A stretch of DNA of 64,000 bases from Geodermatophilus ruber (GCF_900114385.1 NZ_FOSW01000006.1:1-64000), one strand, 5' to 3'; counted from the first letter of the stretch, positions 8,184 to 18,855 are shown. Notes: generated by a model not told the origin, from the sequence alone. Translations and numbers: made by a program.

Positions 8184-9011
8184 TCAGCGGCCGGCGTCGA
8201 GCAGGGTGAGGACGGCGCCGGCCGTGCCGGGCCGGAGCGGCAGGTGCGGCAGCAGCGCCGGCAGTTCATCGGGCTCCAGGCCCTCCGCCAGCAGCGCGGC
8301 GAGCAGCCGGTCGGCATCGGCCGGGGGCACCGGCTCGGGAAGCCCGGCGGCCTGCAGCGCCGTGCGGGCGAGGAACAGCGCGCCGGACACCGCCGGGTCC
8401 TCCGCGGCCGGGGCGGCCACCGGCGGAGCGGCGTCCCGGGCCAGGGCCGCGGCGGCACGGACCAGCGCCAGCGGCAGCCCCTCGGCCTCGACCTCCAGCA
8501 GCGGGACATCGGCCAGCGCGGCCAGCACCAGGTGCTCGGCCTCCGTCCGCAGCGGCGCCTCCCACCCGCCGGCGCGGACCACCGCGACCAGGTCGTCGTC
8601 GCCCTCGCCGAGGTCGTCGAGCAGCTCGGCCCACGCCGCCTTCCGCGTCTCCCGGGCCCGCTCCGCGGCCAGCACGCAGGTGTCCAGCACGAACGGCTCG
8701 AGCACCTCCTGGTCGAACCGGTCGGCGTACACCACTCCGGCGGCGTCCACCGCGTTGAGGACGTCCCGGAAGCTGCCCGGCCGCGCGTCACCGAGGTCCA
8801 GCCGCCCGTCCTCCTCGCCGCTGAGCGGCTGGCCGCGTGCGGCGCGGTCGCCCATGGTCCCGCCGGTGGCCACCAGCCGGCCCCGCCGGCGCTCGTGGTG
8901 CGGCCGGTCGGAGATCCCGACGCTCCAGGCGCACGTCTCGGCGATCAGCGCGGGCAGCCGTTCCCGCAGCACGTCGCGGGAGACCTGCCCCATCCAGTCG
9001 ACGACGAACAC
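8184..9011 (-). CDS. Hypothetical protein, Ala/Leu/Glu-rich
   Basis: 275 residues from the GTG at 9011, chosen because AGGGA lies 6 bases upstream; an in-frame ATG six codons later (8993) is the alternative. I do not recognise the family. The N-terminal part reads FVVDWMGQVSRDVLRERLPALIAE. The rest is mostly helical, rich in Ala, Leu, Glu and Asp, with no signal peptide, membrane helix, cysteine cluster or nucleotide motif. It is a lone minus-strand gene between pobA and the acyl-CoA dehydrogenases and points away from the latter, so its context gives no function. Codon use matches its neighbours. Confidence 0.65.
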   Translation of the reverse strand: MFVVDWMGQVSRDVLRERLPALIAETCAWSVGISDRPHHERRRGRLVATGGTMGDRAARGQPLSGEEDGRLDLGDARPGSFRDVLNAVDAAGVVYADRFDQEVLEPFVLDTCVLAAERARETRKAAWAELLDDLGEGDDDLVAVVRAGGWEAPLRTEAEHLVLAALADVPLLEVEAEGLPLALVRAAAALARDAAPPVAAPAAEDPAVSGALFLARTALQAAGLPEPVPPADADRLLAALLAEGLEPDELPALLPHLPLRPGTAGAVLTLLDAGR

Positions 9012-9212
9012 ACCCGTTCCCTGCCCCACCGCACGCCGCCCCACGCGCGCCGGCGCCCGCGGGCTCAGCCGAACAGCCCGCCCGGCACGGCGCGGACACG
9101 CCGGGACGGTCCGGCCCAGCATTACCGGCGAGTAGGAAATGTGGGATCGTCGAGGACCCACCCTGCGAGACGGCGGCCACACCGAGGGGGCCGGCGTCAG
9201 GAGAGAGGTCCG

Positions 9213-10388
9213 ATGCGGTTGCAGCTGTCCCCGGAGATGGAAGCCTTCCGGGAGGAGATGCGGACGTTCTTCACCACCGAGGTGCCCCAGCAGATCCGTG
9301 ACACCGTCGCGGCCCGCCGGGACCTCACCAAGGACCAGTACGTGCAGACCCAGCGCATCCTCAATGCGGCCGGTCTGGCCGTACCGCACTGGCCGGTCGA
9401 GTGGGGCGGGAAGGACTGGACGCCGCTGCAGCGACACATCTGGCGCGAGGAGATGCAGCTGGCCGGCGTCCCCGAGCCGCTCGCCTTCAACGCCAGCATG
9501 ATCGGCCCGGTGCTCGCGGCGTTCGGCAGCCTGGAGCAGAAGGAGCGCTTCCTCCCGGCGACGGCGAACCTCGACATCTGGTGGTGCCAGGGCTTCTCCG
9601 AGCCCGACGCCGGCTCGGACCTGGCCGGCCTGCGCACCACCGCGGTGCGCGACGGCGCCGACTGGGTGGTCAACGGCCAGAAGACCTGGACGACCCTGGG
9701 CCAGTACGCCGACTGGATCTTCTGCCTGGTCCGCACGGACCCCACGGCGGAGAAGAAGCAGCGGGGCATCTCCCTGCTGGTGTTCCCGATGGACTCCCCC
9801 GGGGTCACACTGCGCCCGATCGAGCTCATCGACGGCAGCCACGAGGTCAACGAGGTCTTCTTCGAGGACGTCCGGGTGCCGGCGGAGAACCTCATCGGTG
9901 AGGAGAACCGCGGCTGGGACTACGCGAAGTTCCTGCTCGGCAACGAGCGGGTGGGCATCGCGCGCATCGGCTACACCAAGCGGCTGCTGGCCCAGGCCAA
10001 GGCCGGCGCCCGGGAGGTCGTCGTCGGCGGCCGCCCGCTGGCCGAGGACCCGCGGATGGCGGCCCGCATCGCCGAGCTGGAGAACGAGCTGCTGGCGCTC
10101 GAGCTGACTGCGCTGCGCGTGGTCGCGAACTCGGCCGACGGCAAGCCGCACCCGGCGTCCTCGGTGCTCAAGCTCCGCGGCTCCGAGCTGCAGCAGGCCG
10201 CGACCGAGCTGATCGTCGACATCGCCGGCCCGCTCTCGGTGGCGTCCTTCGCCGAGGAGGACTCGCTGGTCCCCGACTGGGCCCGGGTGGCCACGCCGGA
10301 GTACCTCAACTACCGCAAGGTCTCCATCTACGGGGGCTCCAACGAGGTGCAGCGCACCATCATCGCCGGCACGATCCTGGGGCTGTGA
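9213..10388 (+). CDS. Acyl-CoA dehydrogenase, first of a pair
   Basis: 391 residues with AGGAGAGAGG just upstream of the ATG. FAD-binding motifs are clear: GFSEPDAGSDLAGLRTTA and NGQKTWTTLGQYADWIFCL in the middle domain, and YRKVSIYGGSNEVQRTIIAGTILGL at the C-terminus. It resembles the FadE proteins that oxidise branched, steroid-like or aromatic acyl-CoAs rather than short straight chains. The next gene starts 5 bp downstream and encodes a second family member. In mycobacteria, adjacent FadE pairs often form alpha2-beta2 heterotetramers. The substrate is not evident. Confidence 0.9.
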   Translation: MRLQLSPEMEAFREEMRTFFTTEVPQQIRDTVAARRDLTKDQYVQTQRILNAAGLAVPHWPVEWGGKDWTPLQRHIWREEMQLAGVPEPLAFNASMIGPVLAAFGSLEQKERFLPATANLDIWWCQGFSEPDAGSDLAGLRTTAVRDGADWVVNGQKTWTTLGQYADWIFCLVRTDPTAEKKQRGISLLVFPMDSPGVTLRPIELIDGSHEVNEVFFEDVRVPAENLIGEENRGWDYAKFLLGNERVGIARIGYTKRLLAQAKAGAREVVVGGRPLAEDPRMAARIAELENELLALELTALRVVANSADGKPHPASSVLKLRGSELQQAATELIVDIAGPLSVASFAEEDSLVPDWARVATPEYLNYRKVSIYGGSNEVQRTIIAGTILGL

Positions 10389-10393
10389 TCTGA

Positions 10394-11548
10394 GTGGACT
10401 TCAACTACGACAGCGAGCAGAACGACCTCCGCGAGGCCGTCGCCGGTCTGCTGGGGCGCGCCTACAGCGACAGCGAGCAGCGCCGGAAGGTGGTCGCGTC
10501 CGACCCGGGCTTCGACGAGAAGACCTGGTTCCGGCTGGCGGAGATGGGCCTGCTCGGGCTGCCCTTCGCCGAGGAGCACGGCGGCATGGGCGCCGGGCCG
10601 ATCGAGGTGGCGATCGTCGCCGAGGAGATCGGCCGGGTGCTGGCGCCCGAGCCCTTCGTCGAGGCGGTCGTGCTGGCCGGCGGGCTGGTCGCCGCCGTCG
10701 GCACGGGTGCGCAGCGGGGCGAGATCCTGGCCGGCATCGCCGCCGGCACGACCCTGGCCGCCGCGGCGCTCGCCGAGCCCGGCACCCGGTGGAGCCCGGC
10801 GGCCGCCGGCGTCACCGCCACCGCGGACGGCGGCGCCTGGCGGCTGACCGGCGTCAAGGAGCCGGTACCCAACGGCGCGCGGGCCGACGTGCTGGTCGTC
10901 AGCGCCGTCACCGGCGGGGGGACGGCGCTGTTCGTCGTCCGCGGCGACGCCGAGGGCCTCACCCGCACCGGCTACCGCACCCACGACGGCGGCCGGGCGG
11001 CCCACGTCCGCTTCGACGGCACCCCGGCCGAGCTCCTCGGCGAGGGCACCGGCGACCGCACTCCTGACGTCGAGCGGACACTCGCCGTCGCCCGGATCGC
11101 CTACGGCCACGAGGCGGTCGGGGCCATGGACACCGCGCTGCGCACCACGGCGGAGTACCTGAAGACCCGCAAGCAGTTCGGGATCACCCTGAACAAGTTC
11201 CAGGCGCTGACCTTCCGCGCCGCCGACATGTACGTGTCGCTGGAGCTGGCCCGCAGCACCGCGCTGTGGGCGTCGATGGTGGTCGACGCCGGCGGGGACG
11301 TCGTCGCCGCGGCCGACCGCGCCCGGCTGCAGACCAGCCGCGCCGGCCGGCACATCGGCAAGGAGGCCATCCAGCTGCACGGCGGCATCGGCATGACCGC
11401 CGAGTACCAGGTGGGCCACTACACCAGCCGGCTCACCGCGATCGACCACCTGCTCGGCGACGGCGACTGGGCCCTGGCCCGCCTGGCCGACGGGGTCGGC
11501 GAGTACGAGACGGTCGACCCGCTGGGCGCGCCCTACACCCCCGCCTGA
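10394..11548 (+). CDS. Acyl-CoA dehydrogenase, second of a pair
   Basis: 384 residues from GTG. The C-terminal half holds the family landmarks: IAYGHEAVGAMDTALRTTAEYLKTRKQFG, the helix QALTFRAADMYVSLELARS and LHGGIGMTAEYQVGHYTSRL. The central FAD-contacting loop is weaker (GTRWSPAAAG), as in the partner subunits of heteromeric FadE enzymes. The 5-bp spacing to the previous gene indicates an operon and probably one complex. A terminator follows 37 bp after the stop. Confidence 0.88.
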   Translation: MDFNYDSEQNDLREAVAGLLGRAYSDSEQRRKVVASDPGFDEKTWFRLAEMGLLGLPFAEEHGGMGAGPIEVAIVAEEIGRVLAPEPFVEAVVLAGGLVAAVGTGAQRGEILAGIAAGTTLAAAALAEPGTRWSPAAAGVTATADGGAWRLTGVKEPVPNGARADVLVVSAVTGGGTALFVVRGDAEGLTRTGYRTHDGGRAAHVRFDGTPAELLGEGTGDRTPDVERTLAVARIAYGHEAVGAMDTALRTTAEYLKTRKQFGITLNKFQALTFRAADMYVSLELARSTALWASMVVDAGGDVVAAADRARLQTSRAGRHIGKEAIQLHGGIGMTAEYQVGHYTSRLTAIDHLLGDGDWALARLADGVGEYETVDPLGAPYTPA

Positions 11549-11584
11549 CGCGGTATCCCGAAACGGCGGGCCGCGGCAGCCACT

Positions 11585-11625
11585 GTGGCCCCAGGGGCCG
11601 CTCCATGAGCGGCCCCTGGGGCCAC
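11585..11625. terminator. Perfect 19-bp hairpin between convergent operons
   Basis: Bases 11585-11603 pair perfectly with 11607-11625 around a 3-base loop (CAT). It sits between the stops of the second acyl-CoA dehydrogenase and the HDOD gene, so it can act in both directions. Confidence 0.88.
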
Positions 11626-11638
11626 GATGGCCTCGCGG

Positions 11639-12493
11639 CTACTGGCCCAGCATCGCCAGGCGCAGCTCCTCGGCCTCCGCGCGCACCTTGTCGATGACCG
11701 GCGGGAGCGCGTCCTCCCGCAGCAGGCCGCACGTCAGCCGCTCGACCGGCACCGGCTCGTCGTCCGTGGCCAGCCGCGCGGCGACCTCCAGAGCACCCCG
11801 CAGCAGCGCGCTCTCCTCCGCCCCGAGGTCGTCGACGCCGGTCAGCGGCGCCACCATGCTGCGCGGGAAGCCCCACTGCTCGAGGGCCACCGCGGTCAGC
11901 CGGAGTGCGTGGATGCCGTACCGGCGGACCTCCGCCGCCCGGCGGGCCGCGGTGGTCCGCTCGGTGGCGGTCAGCGCGGCGTAGCCCTCCGGGTCGTCGT
12001 GGTGCAGCAGCGCGATCCCCAGCGGGGCGAGCAGGCCCAGGCACAGCGCGTCCTGCGGCCGCTCGCCGAACCGGGGGGCGAGCGTCGAGGCAGCGAGGCC
12101 CACGCTGGTGCTCACCCGCCAGAAGTTCGCCGGCAGCCGGGACTCGTCGTCCAGGTCGGTCAGCGCCACCGTCGCCATCGTGCGGACGGTGGTGAACCCG
12201 ACGACGGTCACCGCGAACTGCAGCGAGGTCACCCGGCCGCGCATGCCGAAGTAGGCGGAGTTGGCCAGCTTCATGACGCGACCGGCCAGCGCGACGTCGC
12301 TGCCCAGGATCTGCGCCAGCTCCCGGGCGCTGGTGTCGTCGGAGTTGGCCACCGACACGATCTGCGCGGCGACCGGCTTCTGGGCGGCCATCGTGTCGAT
12401 GCTGGCCAGCACCTTCTCCACGTCGAAGGACGGCGCGGCGGTCAACATCGGCGGCACATCGCCTCCAGCGCGGGCACGGGGGTTCGGGGTCAT
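11639..12493 (-). CDS. HDOD-domain signalling protein
   Basis: 284 residues from the ATG at 12493, which overlaps the stop of the GGDEF-EAL gene as ATGA. The HDOD fold runs from about residue 40 to 230: [40 protein letters not shown], then [19 protein letters not shown] and AALEQWGFP-like helices. HDOD domains resemble HD phosphohydrolases but usually lack the full metal site; they occur with cyclic-di-GMP enzymes and regulators. Tight coupling to the GGDEF-EAL gene suggests a shared signalling role. Confidence 0.85.
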   Translation of the reverse strand: MTPNPRARAGGDVPPMLTAAPSFDVEKVLASIDTMAAQKPVAAQIVSVANSDDTSARELAQILGSDVALAGRVMKLANSAYFGMRGRVTSLQFAVTVVGFTTVRTMATVALTDLDDESRLPANFWRVSTSVGLAASTLAPRFGERPQDALCLGLLAPLGIALLHHDDPEGYAALTATERTTAARRAAEVRRYGIHALRLTAVALEQWGFPRSMVAPLTGVDDLGAEESALLRGALEVAARLATDDEPVPVERLTCGLLREDALPPVIDKVRAEAEELRLAMLGQ

Positions 12494-14547
12494 CGGGCGG
12501 CGAACCACGCGGCGGTGTCGGGCCCGGTCATCGGCGGGGCGAGGCTGTAGCCCTGGAGGAAACCCGCGCCCAGCTGGGCCAGCTCGGTGGCCTGCGCGGC
12601 GGTCTCCACCCCCTCGGCCACGGTGGTCAGCCCGAGGCTGCGGGCCAGCGCGATGACGGCGGAGGCGATCTCGGTGTGCCCGTCGGCGAGCTCGGCGACG
12701 AACGTGCGGTCGACCTTCAGGCAGTCCACCGGCAGGTGCCGCAGGTAGGCCAGCGACGAGTAACCGGTCCCGAAGTCGTCGATCGCCAACTGCACCCCGA
12801 GCGCGCGCAGCCCGGCGAGCACCTCGCGGGCCGAGGCCGGATCCTTCATCAGCGCCGACTCGGTGATCTCGATCGACAGCCGTGACGGGGACAGGCCGTG
12901 CCGGTCCAGTGCGGCGATCACCTGCGGGAGCAGGTTGGCGTCCAGCTGCAGCGCCGAGACGTTGACGTTGGCCCGCCGGGGCGCGGCGACGCCCAGCGTG
13001 CGGTCCCAGTCGGCCAGCTGCCGGCAGGTCTCGTCGAGCACGAGCAGGCCGAGCCCGCCGATCAGGCCGCTCTCCTCGGCCAGGCCCACGAAGGTGCCCG
13101 GGCTGATCGCCCCCCGCCCGGCGTGGTGCCAGCGGGCCAGCGACTCGACGGCGGTGGCGGTGCCGTCGGTCGCGCTGAAGATCGGCTGGTAGAGCAGGGT
13201 GATCTCGCGCCGCTCGATGGCGTCGCGCAGCTCGGCGACCAGGAGCAGCTTCTCCCGCGCCTCCGCGCGGGCCTGCTGGTCGAGGACGGTGATCCGCCCC
13301 TTGCCACCGGTCTTGGCCTGGTACATGGCGATGTCGCAGTCGCGGATGAGCTCCTCGGCGGCCGCGTGCTCCGCGGTCTGCGCGGTGACCCCCACGCTCG
13401 CGCGCGGCCGCACGTCGACCCCGCCCAGGCGTACCGGCACGGCCAGTGCCGCACCGATCCGCTCGGCGAGGGTGATCGCCTCCGCCTCCCCCACGCCCTC
13501 GCAGACGACGACGAACTCGTCGCCCCCGAAGCGCGCGACCAGGTCACCGGGCCGGACCGTGGCCCGCAGCCGCGCGGCGACCTCCACCAGCAGCTCGTCA
13601 CCGGCGCCGTGGCCGAGGGAGTCGTTGACGACCTTGAAGTTGTCCAGATCGAGGAACAGGCAGGCCAGGCCGCTGCCGCCGGGGCGGAACCGGGCGGACA
13701 CGTACTGGGCGAGGAGTGTGCGGTTGGGCAGGCCGGTCAGCGGGTCGTGGTTGGCCTGGTGGGCCAGCCGGGCCTCGAAGGCCAGCCGCTGGGTGATGTC
13801 CTCGATGGTGCCGACGAAACCGGCGCCGACGCCGGGGGTGAACAGGTGGGCGAACCGGATGACCGTCATCCGCTCCGAGCCGTCGGCACGCACCAGCCGG
13901 GCCCGCGCCTCGCCGTCCCCACCGCCCAGGACGACGACCACCTGCTCGATCACGGCGTCGAGGTCCTCGGGGTGGACGACCGACATCCAGCCGGTGCCCA
14001 GCAGCTGCTCGGACCGCAGCCCCACCAGGCTGCAGAAAGCGTCGTTGACGTGCGCCAGGCGCATGCCCTGCTCGGAGAGCAGGGTCGGGATGGGCGAGCG
14101 CTCGGTCAGCGTGGCGAACCGCTGCTCGTGGGCGTCGGCGGTGGCCCGCAGCGCGCGTTCCTGCTCGCTGGCGGCCGGGACGACCCGGAGCGTCCACATC
14201 CGTCCCGTCGGCGAGGGCGTGCTCAGCACCACCGACTCGACGAAAGCGCCGCTGGCCGTGCGCACCGACAGGCGCATCCGGGCGGCCCGCTCGCGGCGCA
14301 GCAGGAGCTTGACCTCCCCGCCGCGCAGCGTGGGCACCAGCGTGCTCACCGGCAGCGCGCCCAGGTCCTCCGCCGCGTAGCCGAGCAGCCGGACGGCGCC
14401 CTCGTTGCCCCAGGTGATCCGCGGGGTGCCGCCGACCATCTCGGCCACCAGCAGCGCCAGGGTGTCGCTCACGGTGACGCCGTAGAAGATCGACGAGACG
14501 ATCTCCGGCGAGACGGATGATCCGGCAGGCACGGTCGACGCTGACAC
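12490..14547 (-). CDS. PAS-PAS-GGDEF-EAL cyclic-di-GMP enzyme
   Basis: 685 residues from a GTG with a near-perfect AGGAGG 4 bases upstream. Two PAS-like sensor domains (about residues 15-125 and 145-270) precede the GGDEF domain. The active-site loop [10 protein letters not shown] is intact, as is [14 protein letters not shown], so cyclase activity is likely. In the EAL domain the signature reads ESL (VESLARWHH) instead of EAL. The glutamate is kept, and the [13 protein letters not shown] loop and the LKVDRTFV lysine are present, so phosphodiesterase activity remains possible. No transmembrane helix is seen, so it should be cytosolic. It is cotranscribed with the HDOD gene. Confidence 0.93.
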   Translation of the reverse strand: MSASTVPAGSSVSPEIVSSIFYGVTVSDTLALLVAEMVGGTPRITWGNEGAVRLLGYAAEDLGALPVSTLVPTLRGGEVKLLLRRERAARMRLSVRTASGAFVESVVLSTPSPTGRMWTLRVVPAASEQERALRATADAHEQRFATLTERSPIPTLLSEQGMRLAHVNDAFCSLVGLRSEQLLGTGWMSVVHPEDLDAVIEQVVVVLGGGDGEARARLVRADGSERMTVIRFAHLFTPGVGAGFVGTIEDITQRLAFEARLAHQANHDPLTGLPNRTLLAQYVSARFRPGGSGLACLFLDLDNFKVVNDSLGHGAGDELLVEVAARLRATVRPGDLVARFGGDEFVVVCEGVGEAEAITLAERIGAALAVPVRLGGVDVRPRASVGVTAQTAEHAAAEELIRDCDIAMYQAKTGGKGRITVLDQQARAEAREKLLLVAELRDAIERREITLLYQPIFSATDGTATAVESLARWHHAGRGAISPGTFVGLAEESGLIGGLGLLVLDETCRQLADWDRTLGVAAPRRANVNVSALQLDANLLPQVIAALDRHGLSPSRLSIEITESALMKDPASAREVLAGLRALGVQLAIDDFGTGYSSLAYLRHLPVDCLKVDRTFVAELADGHTEIASAVIALARSLGLTTVAEGVETAAQATELAQLGAGFLQGYSLAPPMTGPDTAAWFAAR

Positions 14548-14823
14548 GCTCCTCCTCCGTTCCGGAGCCGGGTGGCTCCGGCCAGGGCCGGACCTCTCCG
14601 ACCCACCTCCCAGTACGGCAGCGTGGGGCCGTACCTGCAGCCGACGCACCGGCGTGTCACCCCTTCGGGCGGCGTCGGAACGCGGACGGCATGATCGGGG
14701 ACGGCTGCGGCACCCCGCACGCCACCCCGGTCCCCGCCGGCACAGGCGGGCCCTGCTTCGCCTCGCACCACGCACCTCGCGGTCGCGGCCCCGCCGGCGG
14801 CCGACCGACCTGCCGGAAGGGGA
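14548..14823. other. Divergent intergenic region between the GGDEF-EAL gene and pntA
   Basis: 276 bp carrying the promoters of two outward-facing operons. GC content falls little and I see no convincing -35/-10 pair, operator, riboswitch or conserved small open frame. Confidence 0.4.
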
Positions 14824-16386
14824 GTGGACGTGCTCATCGGAGTTCCGCGGGAGGCTCGCCCCGGGGAGACACGGGTCGCGGCGACACCGGTCACCGTGCG
14901 GCAGCTGATCGGCCTCGGCTACGACGTACTCGTCCAGAGCGGGGCCGGGTCGGCCAGCAGCTTCCCCGACGAGGCCTTCGCCCAGGCGGGTGCGCGGGTC
15001 GGCACGGCCGCCGAGGCGTGGTCGGCCGACGTGGTCCTGCACGTGTCCAAGCCGACCCCCGGGGAGGTGGCGCAGCTACGCGACGGGGCGCTGCTGATCA
15101 GCTCGCTGACCCCGGCGTTGGACCCCGAGCTGGTGGACACGCTCGCTGCCCGCCCGATCACCGCGCTGGCGATGGACGCCGTCCCCCGGATCTCCCGCGC
15201 CCAGTCGCTGGACGTGCTCAGCTCCATGGCCAACATCGCCGGCTACCGCGCCGTCGTCGAGGCCGCGCACGCCTTCGGCCGCTTCTTCACCGGCCAGGTC
15301 ACCGCGGCCGGCAAGGTGCCCCCGGCGAAGGTGCTCGTGGTCGGCGCCGGCGTCGCGGGGCTGGCCGCGATCGGCGCGGCCAGCAGCCTGGGCGCGATCG
15401 TGCGGGCCACCGACGTGCGCCCGGAGGTCGCCGAGCAGGTCCGCTCGCTGGGGGGTGAGTACGTGGCCGTGCGCGCGGCCGAGACGCAGGTCAGCAGCGA
15501 CGGCTACGCCCGCGAGATGTCCGACGACTACAACCTGCGGGCCGCCGAGCTCTACGCCGAGCAGGCCCGGGACGTCGACATCGTGATCACCACCGCGCTG
15601 ATCCCCGGCCGGTCGGCGCCGCGGCTGATCACCGAGGAGATGGTCGCGAGCATGCGGCCGGGCAGCGTGATCGTCGACATGGCCGCGGCCCAGGGCGGAA
15701 ACGTGGCCGGCTCGGTGCCCGACGAGAAGGTCACCACACCGCACGGGGTGACGATCATCGGCTACACCGACCTGCCCGGGCGGCTGCCGGCGCAGGCCTC
15801 GCAGCTGTTCGCCACCAACCTGGTCAACCTGGTGAAGCTGCTGACCCCCGGCAAGGACGGGCAGATCGTGCTCGACCTGGACGACGTCGTGCAGCGGTCG
15901 ATGACCGTCGTCCGGGACGGCGAGACGCTGTGGCCCCCGCCCCCGGTGCAGGTCTCGGCGACCCCGGCCGCCGCGCAGGCGTCGCCCCCGCCGGCCCCTG
16001 CGCGGGAGAAGCCACCGGCCTCCCCCGCCCGCACGTTCGCGGTGGTCGGGATCGGCGCGGTGCTGCTCTTCCTGGTCACCGCGTTCTCGCCCGACCAGCT
16101 GATCGAGAACTTCACCGTGTTCGCGCTGGCGATCGTGGTCGGCTTCTACGTCATCGGGCACGTGCACCACGCGCTGCACACCCCGCTGATGTCGGTGACC
16201 AACGCGATCTCGGGGATCATCGTGGTCGGCGCCCTGCTGCAGCTGGGCCACACCAGCACCCTGGTGGGCGTGCTCGCGTTCGTCGCCGTCCTGGTGGCCA
16301 GCATCAACGTCTTCGGCGGCTTCGCGGTGACCCGGCGCATGCTCGGCATGTTCACCACCACCCGGCCCACCCGGACCCCGTCATGA
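14824..16386 (+). CDS. pntA: NAD(P) transhydrogenase alpha subunit
   Basis: 520 residues (518 from the GTG at 14830, which has GGAAGGGG about 7 bases upstream). The NAD(H)-binding domain I covers residues 1-375: [17 protein letters not shown], the Rossmann loop [17 protein letters not shown] and [21 protein letters not shown] Pro/Ala linker at about 380-405 leads to four hydrophobic helices (410-510) of membrane domain II. This is the long, E. coli-like alpha subunit and not the split form. With PntB it couples hydride transfer between NADH and NADP+ to proton flow across the membrane. Confidence 0.95.
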   Translation: MDVLIGVPREARPGETRVAATPVTVRQLIGLGYDVLVQSGAGSASSFPDEAFAQAGARVGTAAEAWSADVVLHVSKPTPGEVAQLRDGALLISSLTPALDPELVDTLAARPITALAMDAVPRISRAQSLDVLSSMANIAGYRAVVEAAHAFGRFFTGQVTAAGKVPPAKVLVVGAGVAGLAAIGAASSLGAIVRATDVRPEVAEQVRSLGGEYVAVRAAETQVSSDGYAREMSDDYNLRAAELYAEQARDVDIVITTALIPGRSAPRLITEEMVASMRPGSVIVDMAAAQGGNVAGSVPDEKVTTPHGVTIIGYTDLPGRLPAQASQLFATNLVNLVKLLTPGKDGQIVLDLDDVVQRSMTVVRDGETLWPPPPVQVSATPAAAQASPPPAPAREKPPASPARTFAVVGIGAVLLFLVTAFSPDQLIENFTVFALAIVVGFYVIGHVHHALHTPLMSVTNAISGIIVVGALLQLGHTSTLVGVLAFVAVLVASINVFGGFAVTRRMLGMFTTTRPTRTPS

Positions 16387-17789
16387 CCGCCACCACCGCC
16401 GCGTCGGCCGCCTACATCGTCGCCGGCCTGCTGTTCGTCCTGAGCCTGGCCGCCCTGTCCCGGCACGAGTCGGCCCGCTCCGGCATCGTCTACGGCATCA
16501 CCGGCATGGCGATCGCGCTGGCGGCGACCGTCGGCCTGGCCGCCCGCAGCGTGGAGGCCTCCGCGATCGCCCTGATCCTCGTCGCGATGGCCGTCGGCGC
16601 CGTCATCGGGCTCTGGCGCGCCCGCCGGGTCGAGATGACCGGCATGCCCGAGCTGATCGCCCTGCTGCACAGCTTCGTCGGCCTGGCCGCGGTGCTGGTC
16701 GGCTGGAACGGCTACCTGTCGGTCGAGGCCCGCAGCGGCAGCCAGACCGAGGTGCCCGCGAACCTGCTCGGCATCCACTCCGCCGAGGTCGCGATCGGTG
16801 TCTTCGTCGGCGCGGTGACCCTCACCGGCTCGATCGTCGCCTTCCTCAAGCTCTCGGCGCGGATCAAGAGCAACCCGCTCATGCTGCCCGGCCGCAACTG
16901 GCTCAACCTCGGGGCACTGGCCGCCTTCGTCGTCCTGACCGGCACGTTCGTGGCCAGCCCGAGCCTCGGGGAGCTGACCGCCGTCACCGTCCTCGCGCTC
17001 GCCCTCGGCTGGCACCTGGTCGCCTCGATCGGCGGCGGCGACATGCCGGTGGTCGTGTCGATGCTCAACAGCTACTCGGGGTGGGCCGCGGCGGCGTCGG
17101 GCTTCCTGCTGGACAACAACCTGCTGATCCTCACCGGCGCGCTGGTCGGCTCCTCCGGTGCCTACCTCTCCTACATCATGTGCAAGGCGATGAACCGGTC
17201 CTTCCTGTCGGTGATCGCCGGCGGGTTCGGCAACGAGGGCGCCACCGTCGCCGCGGGGGCGCAGGGGGAGCACACCGAGATCACCGCCGACGACGCCGCC
17301 GACCTGCTGCGCGACGCCAAGTCGGTGATCATCACCCCCGGCTACGGCATGGCCGTGGCGCACGCCCAGGGCCCGGTCGCCGACCTCACCCGGAAGCTCA
17401 CCGAGGCCGGCGTCGAGGTCCGCTTCGGCATCCACCCGGTCGCCGGCCGGCTCCCCGGCCACATGAACGTGCTGCTGGCCGAGGCGAAGGTGCCCTACGA
17501 CATCGTCCTGGAGATGGACGAGATCAACGACGACTTCCCCGACACCTCGGTCGTCCTGGTCATCGGCGCCAACGACACGGTGAACCCGGCCGCGCTGGAG
17601 GACCCGGGCAGCCCCATCGCCGGCATGCCGGTGCTGGCGGTCTGGGAGGCGGAGCAGGTGATCGTGTTCAAGCGGTCGATGAACACCGGCTACGCCGGCG
17701 TGCAGAACCCGCTGTTCTTCCGGGAGAACACGCGGATGCTCTTCGGCGACGCCCGGGAGCGGGTCGAGGACATCCTCAAGGCGCTGTGA
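16383..17789 (+). CDS. pntB: NAD(P) transhydrogenase beta subunit
   Basis: 468 residues. The ATG overlaps the pntA stop (ATGA). Eight or nine membrane helices fill residues 1-270. The soluble NADP(H)-binding domain III follows with [34 protein letters not shown] and [15 protein letters not shown], ending in [18 protein letters not shown]. All are strongly conserved in PntB. A short hairpin follows the stop. Confidence 0.96.
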   Translation: MTATTAASAAYIVAGLLFVLSLAALSRHESARSGIVYGITGMAIALAATVGLAARSVEASAIALILVAMAVGAVIGLWRARRVEMTGMPELIALLHSFVGLAAVLVGWNGYLSVEARSGSQTEVPANLLGIHSAEVAIGVFVGAVTLTGSIVAFLKLSARIKSNPLMLPGRNWLNLGALAAFVVLTGTFVASPSLGELTAVTVLALALGWHLVASIGGGDMPVVVSMLNSYSGWAAAASGFLLDNNLLILTGALVGSSGAYLSYIMCKAMNRSFLSVIAGGFGNEGATVAAGAQGEHTEITADDAADLLRDAKSVIITPGYGMAVAHAQGPVADLTRKLTEAGVEVRFGIHPVAGRLPGHMNVLLAEAKVPYDIVLEMDEINDDFPDTSVVLVIGANDTVNPAALEDPGSPIAGMPVLAVWEAEQVIVFKRSMNTGYAGVQNPLFFRENTRMLFGDARERVEDILKAL

Positions 17790-18855
17790 GCGGCTCCCGC
17801 CGGTTGCGGCGGGAGCTCAGGGCGCGGACGGTTGCGGGATGGACCCCTTCCGGAGCCTGGGGCTCCCGCGCATCCCGGGGCTGTCCGAGCTCATCGCCGC
17901 GCTGCAGGCCCAGACCGAGGCGCTGGCGCAGCTGCCCCGCACGATGACCGACCTCAACAGCGCCGTCCGGGAGCTGATCGCCGCGACCGCGGTGGCCACC
18001 GAGGCGATCGCCTCCGCGCAGCGGACCGCCGAGCGCCTGGAGGGCCTGGTCGAGGAGCTCGAGGAGCCGGTGCGGGCGCTGAAGCCGGGGCTCGAGCGGG
18101 CGGGCCGGGTGCTCGACGACCCGGCGATCGACACCGTCCCGGACACCCTGCGGCTGATCTCGGAGGACCTGCTGCCCCTCATCCACGGGCTGCGCCAGGC
18201 GACCGCGCGGGTGGGCGCGGTCACCGGCGTCCTGCGCCGCCGCGGCCGGCCGGAGGACGGCGCGCCGGTCTGATCCGCCGCCGCCCCCGGGTACTGCGCC
18301 GCGGTCGCCCTCCAGCACGAAGAAGAACGGGGCGCCCAGGCCCCGCAGGTCCATGAGCCCGAGCAGCAGCCCCGGGCCGACCTGCCGGAACACGTCGATG
18401 ACCGGCAGCCGGTCGTAGACCAGCGCCGCCGTCGCCACCCCGCGGTGCTCCACGACGCGCAGCCGCGCCGCCGACCGCCGGGTGCGCAGCAGCGGCCGCG
18501 CCGCGGCGAACGCGACCCGGGCCGGGGCACTGCGGGCCGACTGCGGCAGGAAACGCAGGACCGACAGCGGCACGAACGCCGGCTGCACCGGCCGCGGCAC
18601 GCCGGCCCGGTCGGGGAACAGCAGCGGGTGGACCGTCTCGGCGTCCACGACCTCCTTGCCGTGCCAGCGGTGGGCGGTCAGCAGCCCGTCGAGCGGGGAC
18701 CCCGTGGGTAGCTCGGCGCCGCGCCAGCGGCCGATCAGGGAGGCCGGGCCGACGGCGGGCAGCCGGTCGAAGAAGGCGAGGACGTCGCCCGGGGCCGCTC
18801 CGCCCCGGTGCCGGTCCAGCCAGCGGACGGCGTCCTCGGGGTCGGCCCGGGTCAC
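17776..18855 (-). CDS. GXWXG/DUF4334 domain protein with an abnormal C-terminal extension
   Basis: The recognisable protein runs from the GTG at 18855 (overlapping the pentapeptide gene's stop as GTGA) to about 18290. [20 protein letters not shown] is the GXWXG domain, and [40 protein letters not shown] is DUF4334. Normal members end soon after a PFFFVLERD-like strand, at about 180 residues. Here the frame has no stop until 17776, adding about 170 Arg/Gly-rich residues that are merely antisense to the 17839 gene. Either a stop was lost, or the end lies near 18290 and the assembly has an error. The family's biochemical role is unknown. Confidence 0.6.
   Translation of the reverse strand: MTRADPEDAVRWLDRHRGGAAPGDVLAFFDRLPAVGPASLIGRWRGAELPTGSPLDGLLTAHRWHGKEVVDAETVHPLLFPDRAGVPRPVQPAFVPLSVLRFLPQSARSAPARVAFAAARPLLRTRRSAARLRVVEHRGVATAALVYDRLPVIDVFRQVGPGLLLGLMDLRGLGAPFFFVLEGDRGAVPGGGGGSDRRAVLRPAAAAQDAGDRAHPRGRLAQPVDEGQQVLRDQPQGVRDGVDRRVVEHPARPLEPRLQRPHRLLELLDQALQALGGPLRGGDRLGGHRGRGDQLPDGAVEVGHRAGQLRQRLGLGLQRGDELGQPRDAREPQAPEGVHPATVRALSSRRNRREPLTAP
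17793..17816 (+). terminator. Hairpin after pntB
   Basis: GCTCCCGCCG (17793-17802) pairs with CGGCGGGAGC (17807-17816) around a GTTG loop, starting 4 bases after the pntB stop. It probably ends the pntAB transcript, although the 17839 gene follows closely on the same strand. Confidence 0.55.
17839..18273 (+). CDS. Small helical coiled-coil hypothetical protein
   Basis: 144 residues. It opens with [23 protein letters not shown] and continues as amphipathic helices ([36 protein letters not shown]), like a methyl-accepting or phasin-style coiled coil. There is no signal peptide or enzyme motif. It resembles in style, though not clearly in sequence, the minus-strand protein at 20384-20770. Its whole length is overlapped on the other strand by an uninterrupted extension of the DUF4334 frame; codon bias and protein character favour this strand here. 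Confidence 0.6.
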   Translation: MDPFRSLGLPRIPGLSELIAALQAQTEALAQLPRTMTDLNSAVRELIAATAVATEAIASAQRTAERLEGLVEELEEPVRALKPGLERAGRVLDDPAIDTVPDTLRLISEDLLPLIHGLRQATARVGAVTGVLRRRGRPEDGAPV

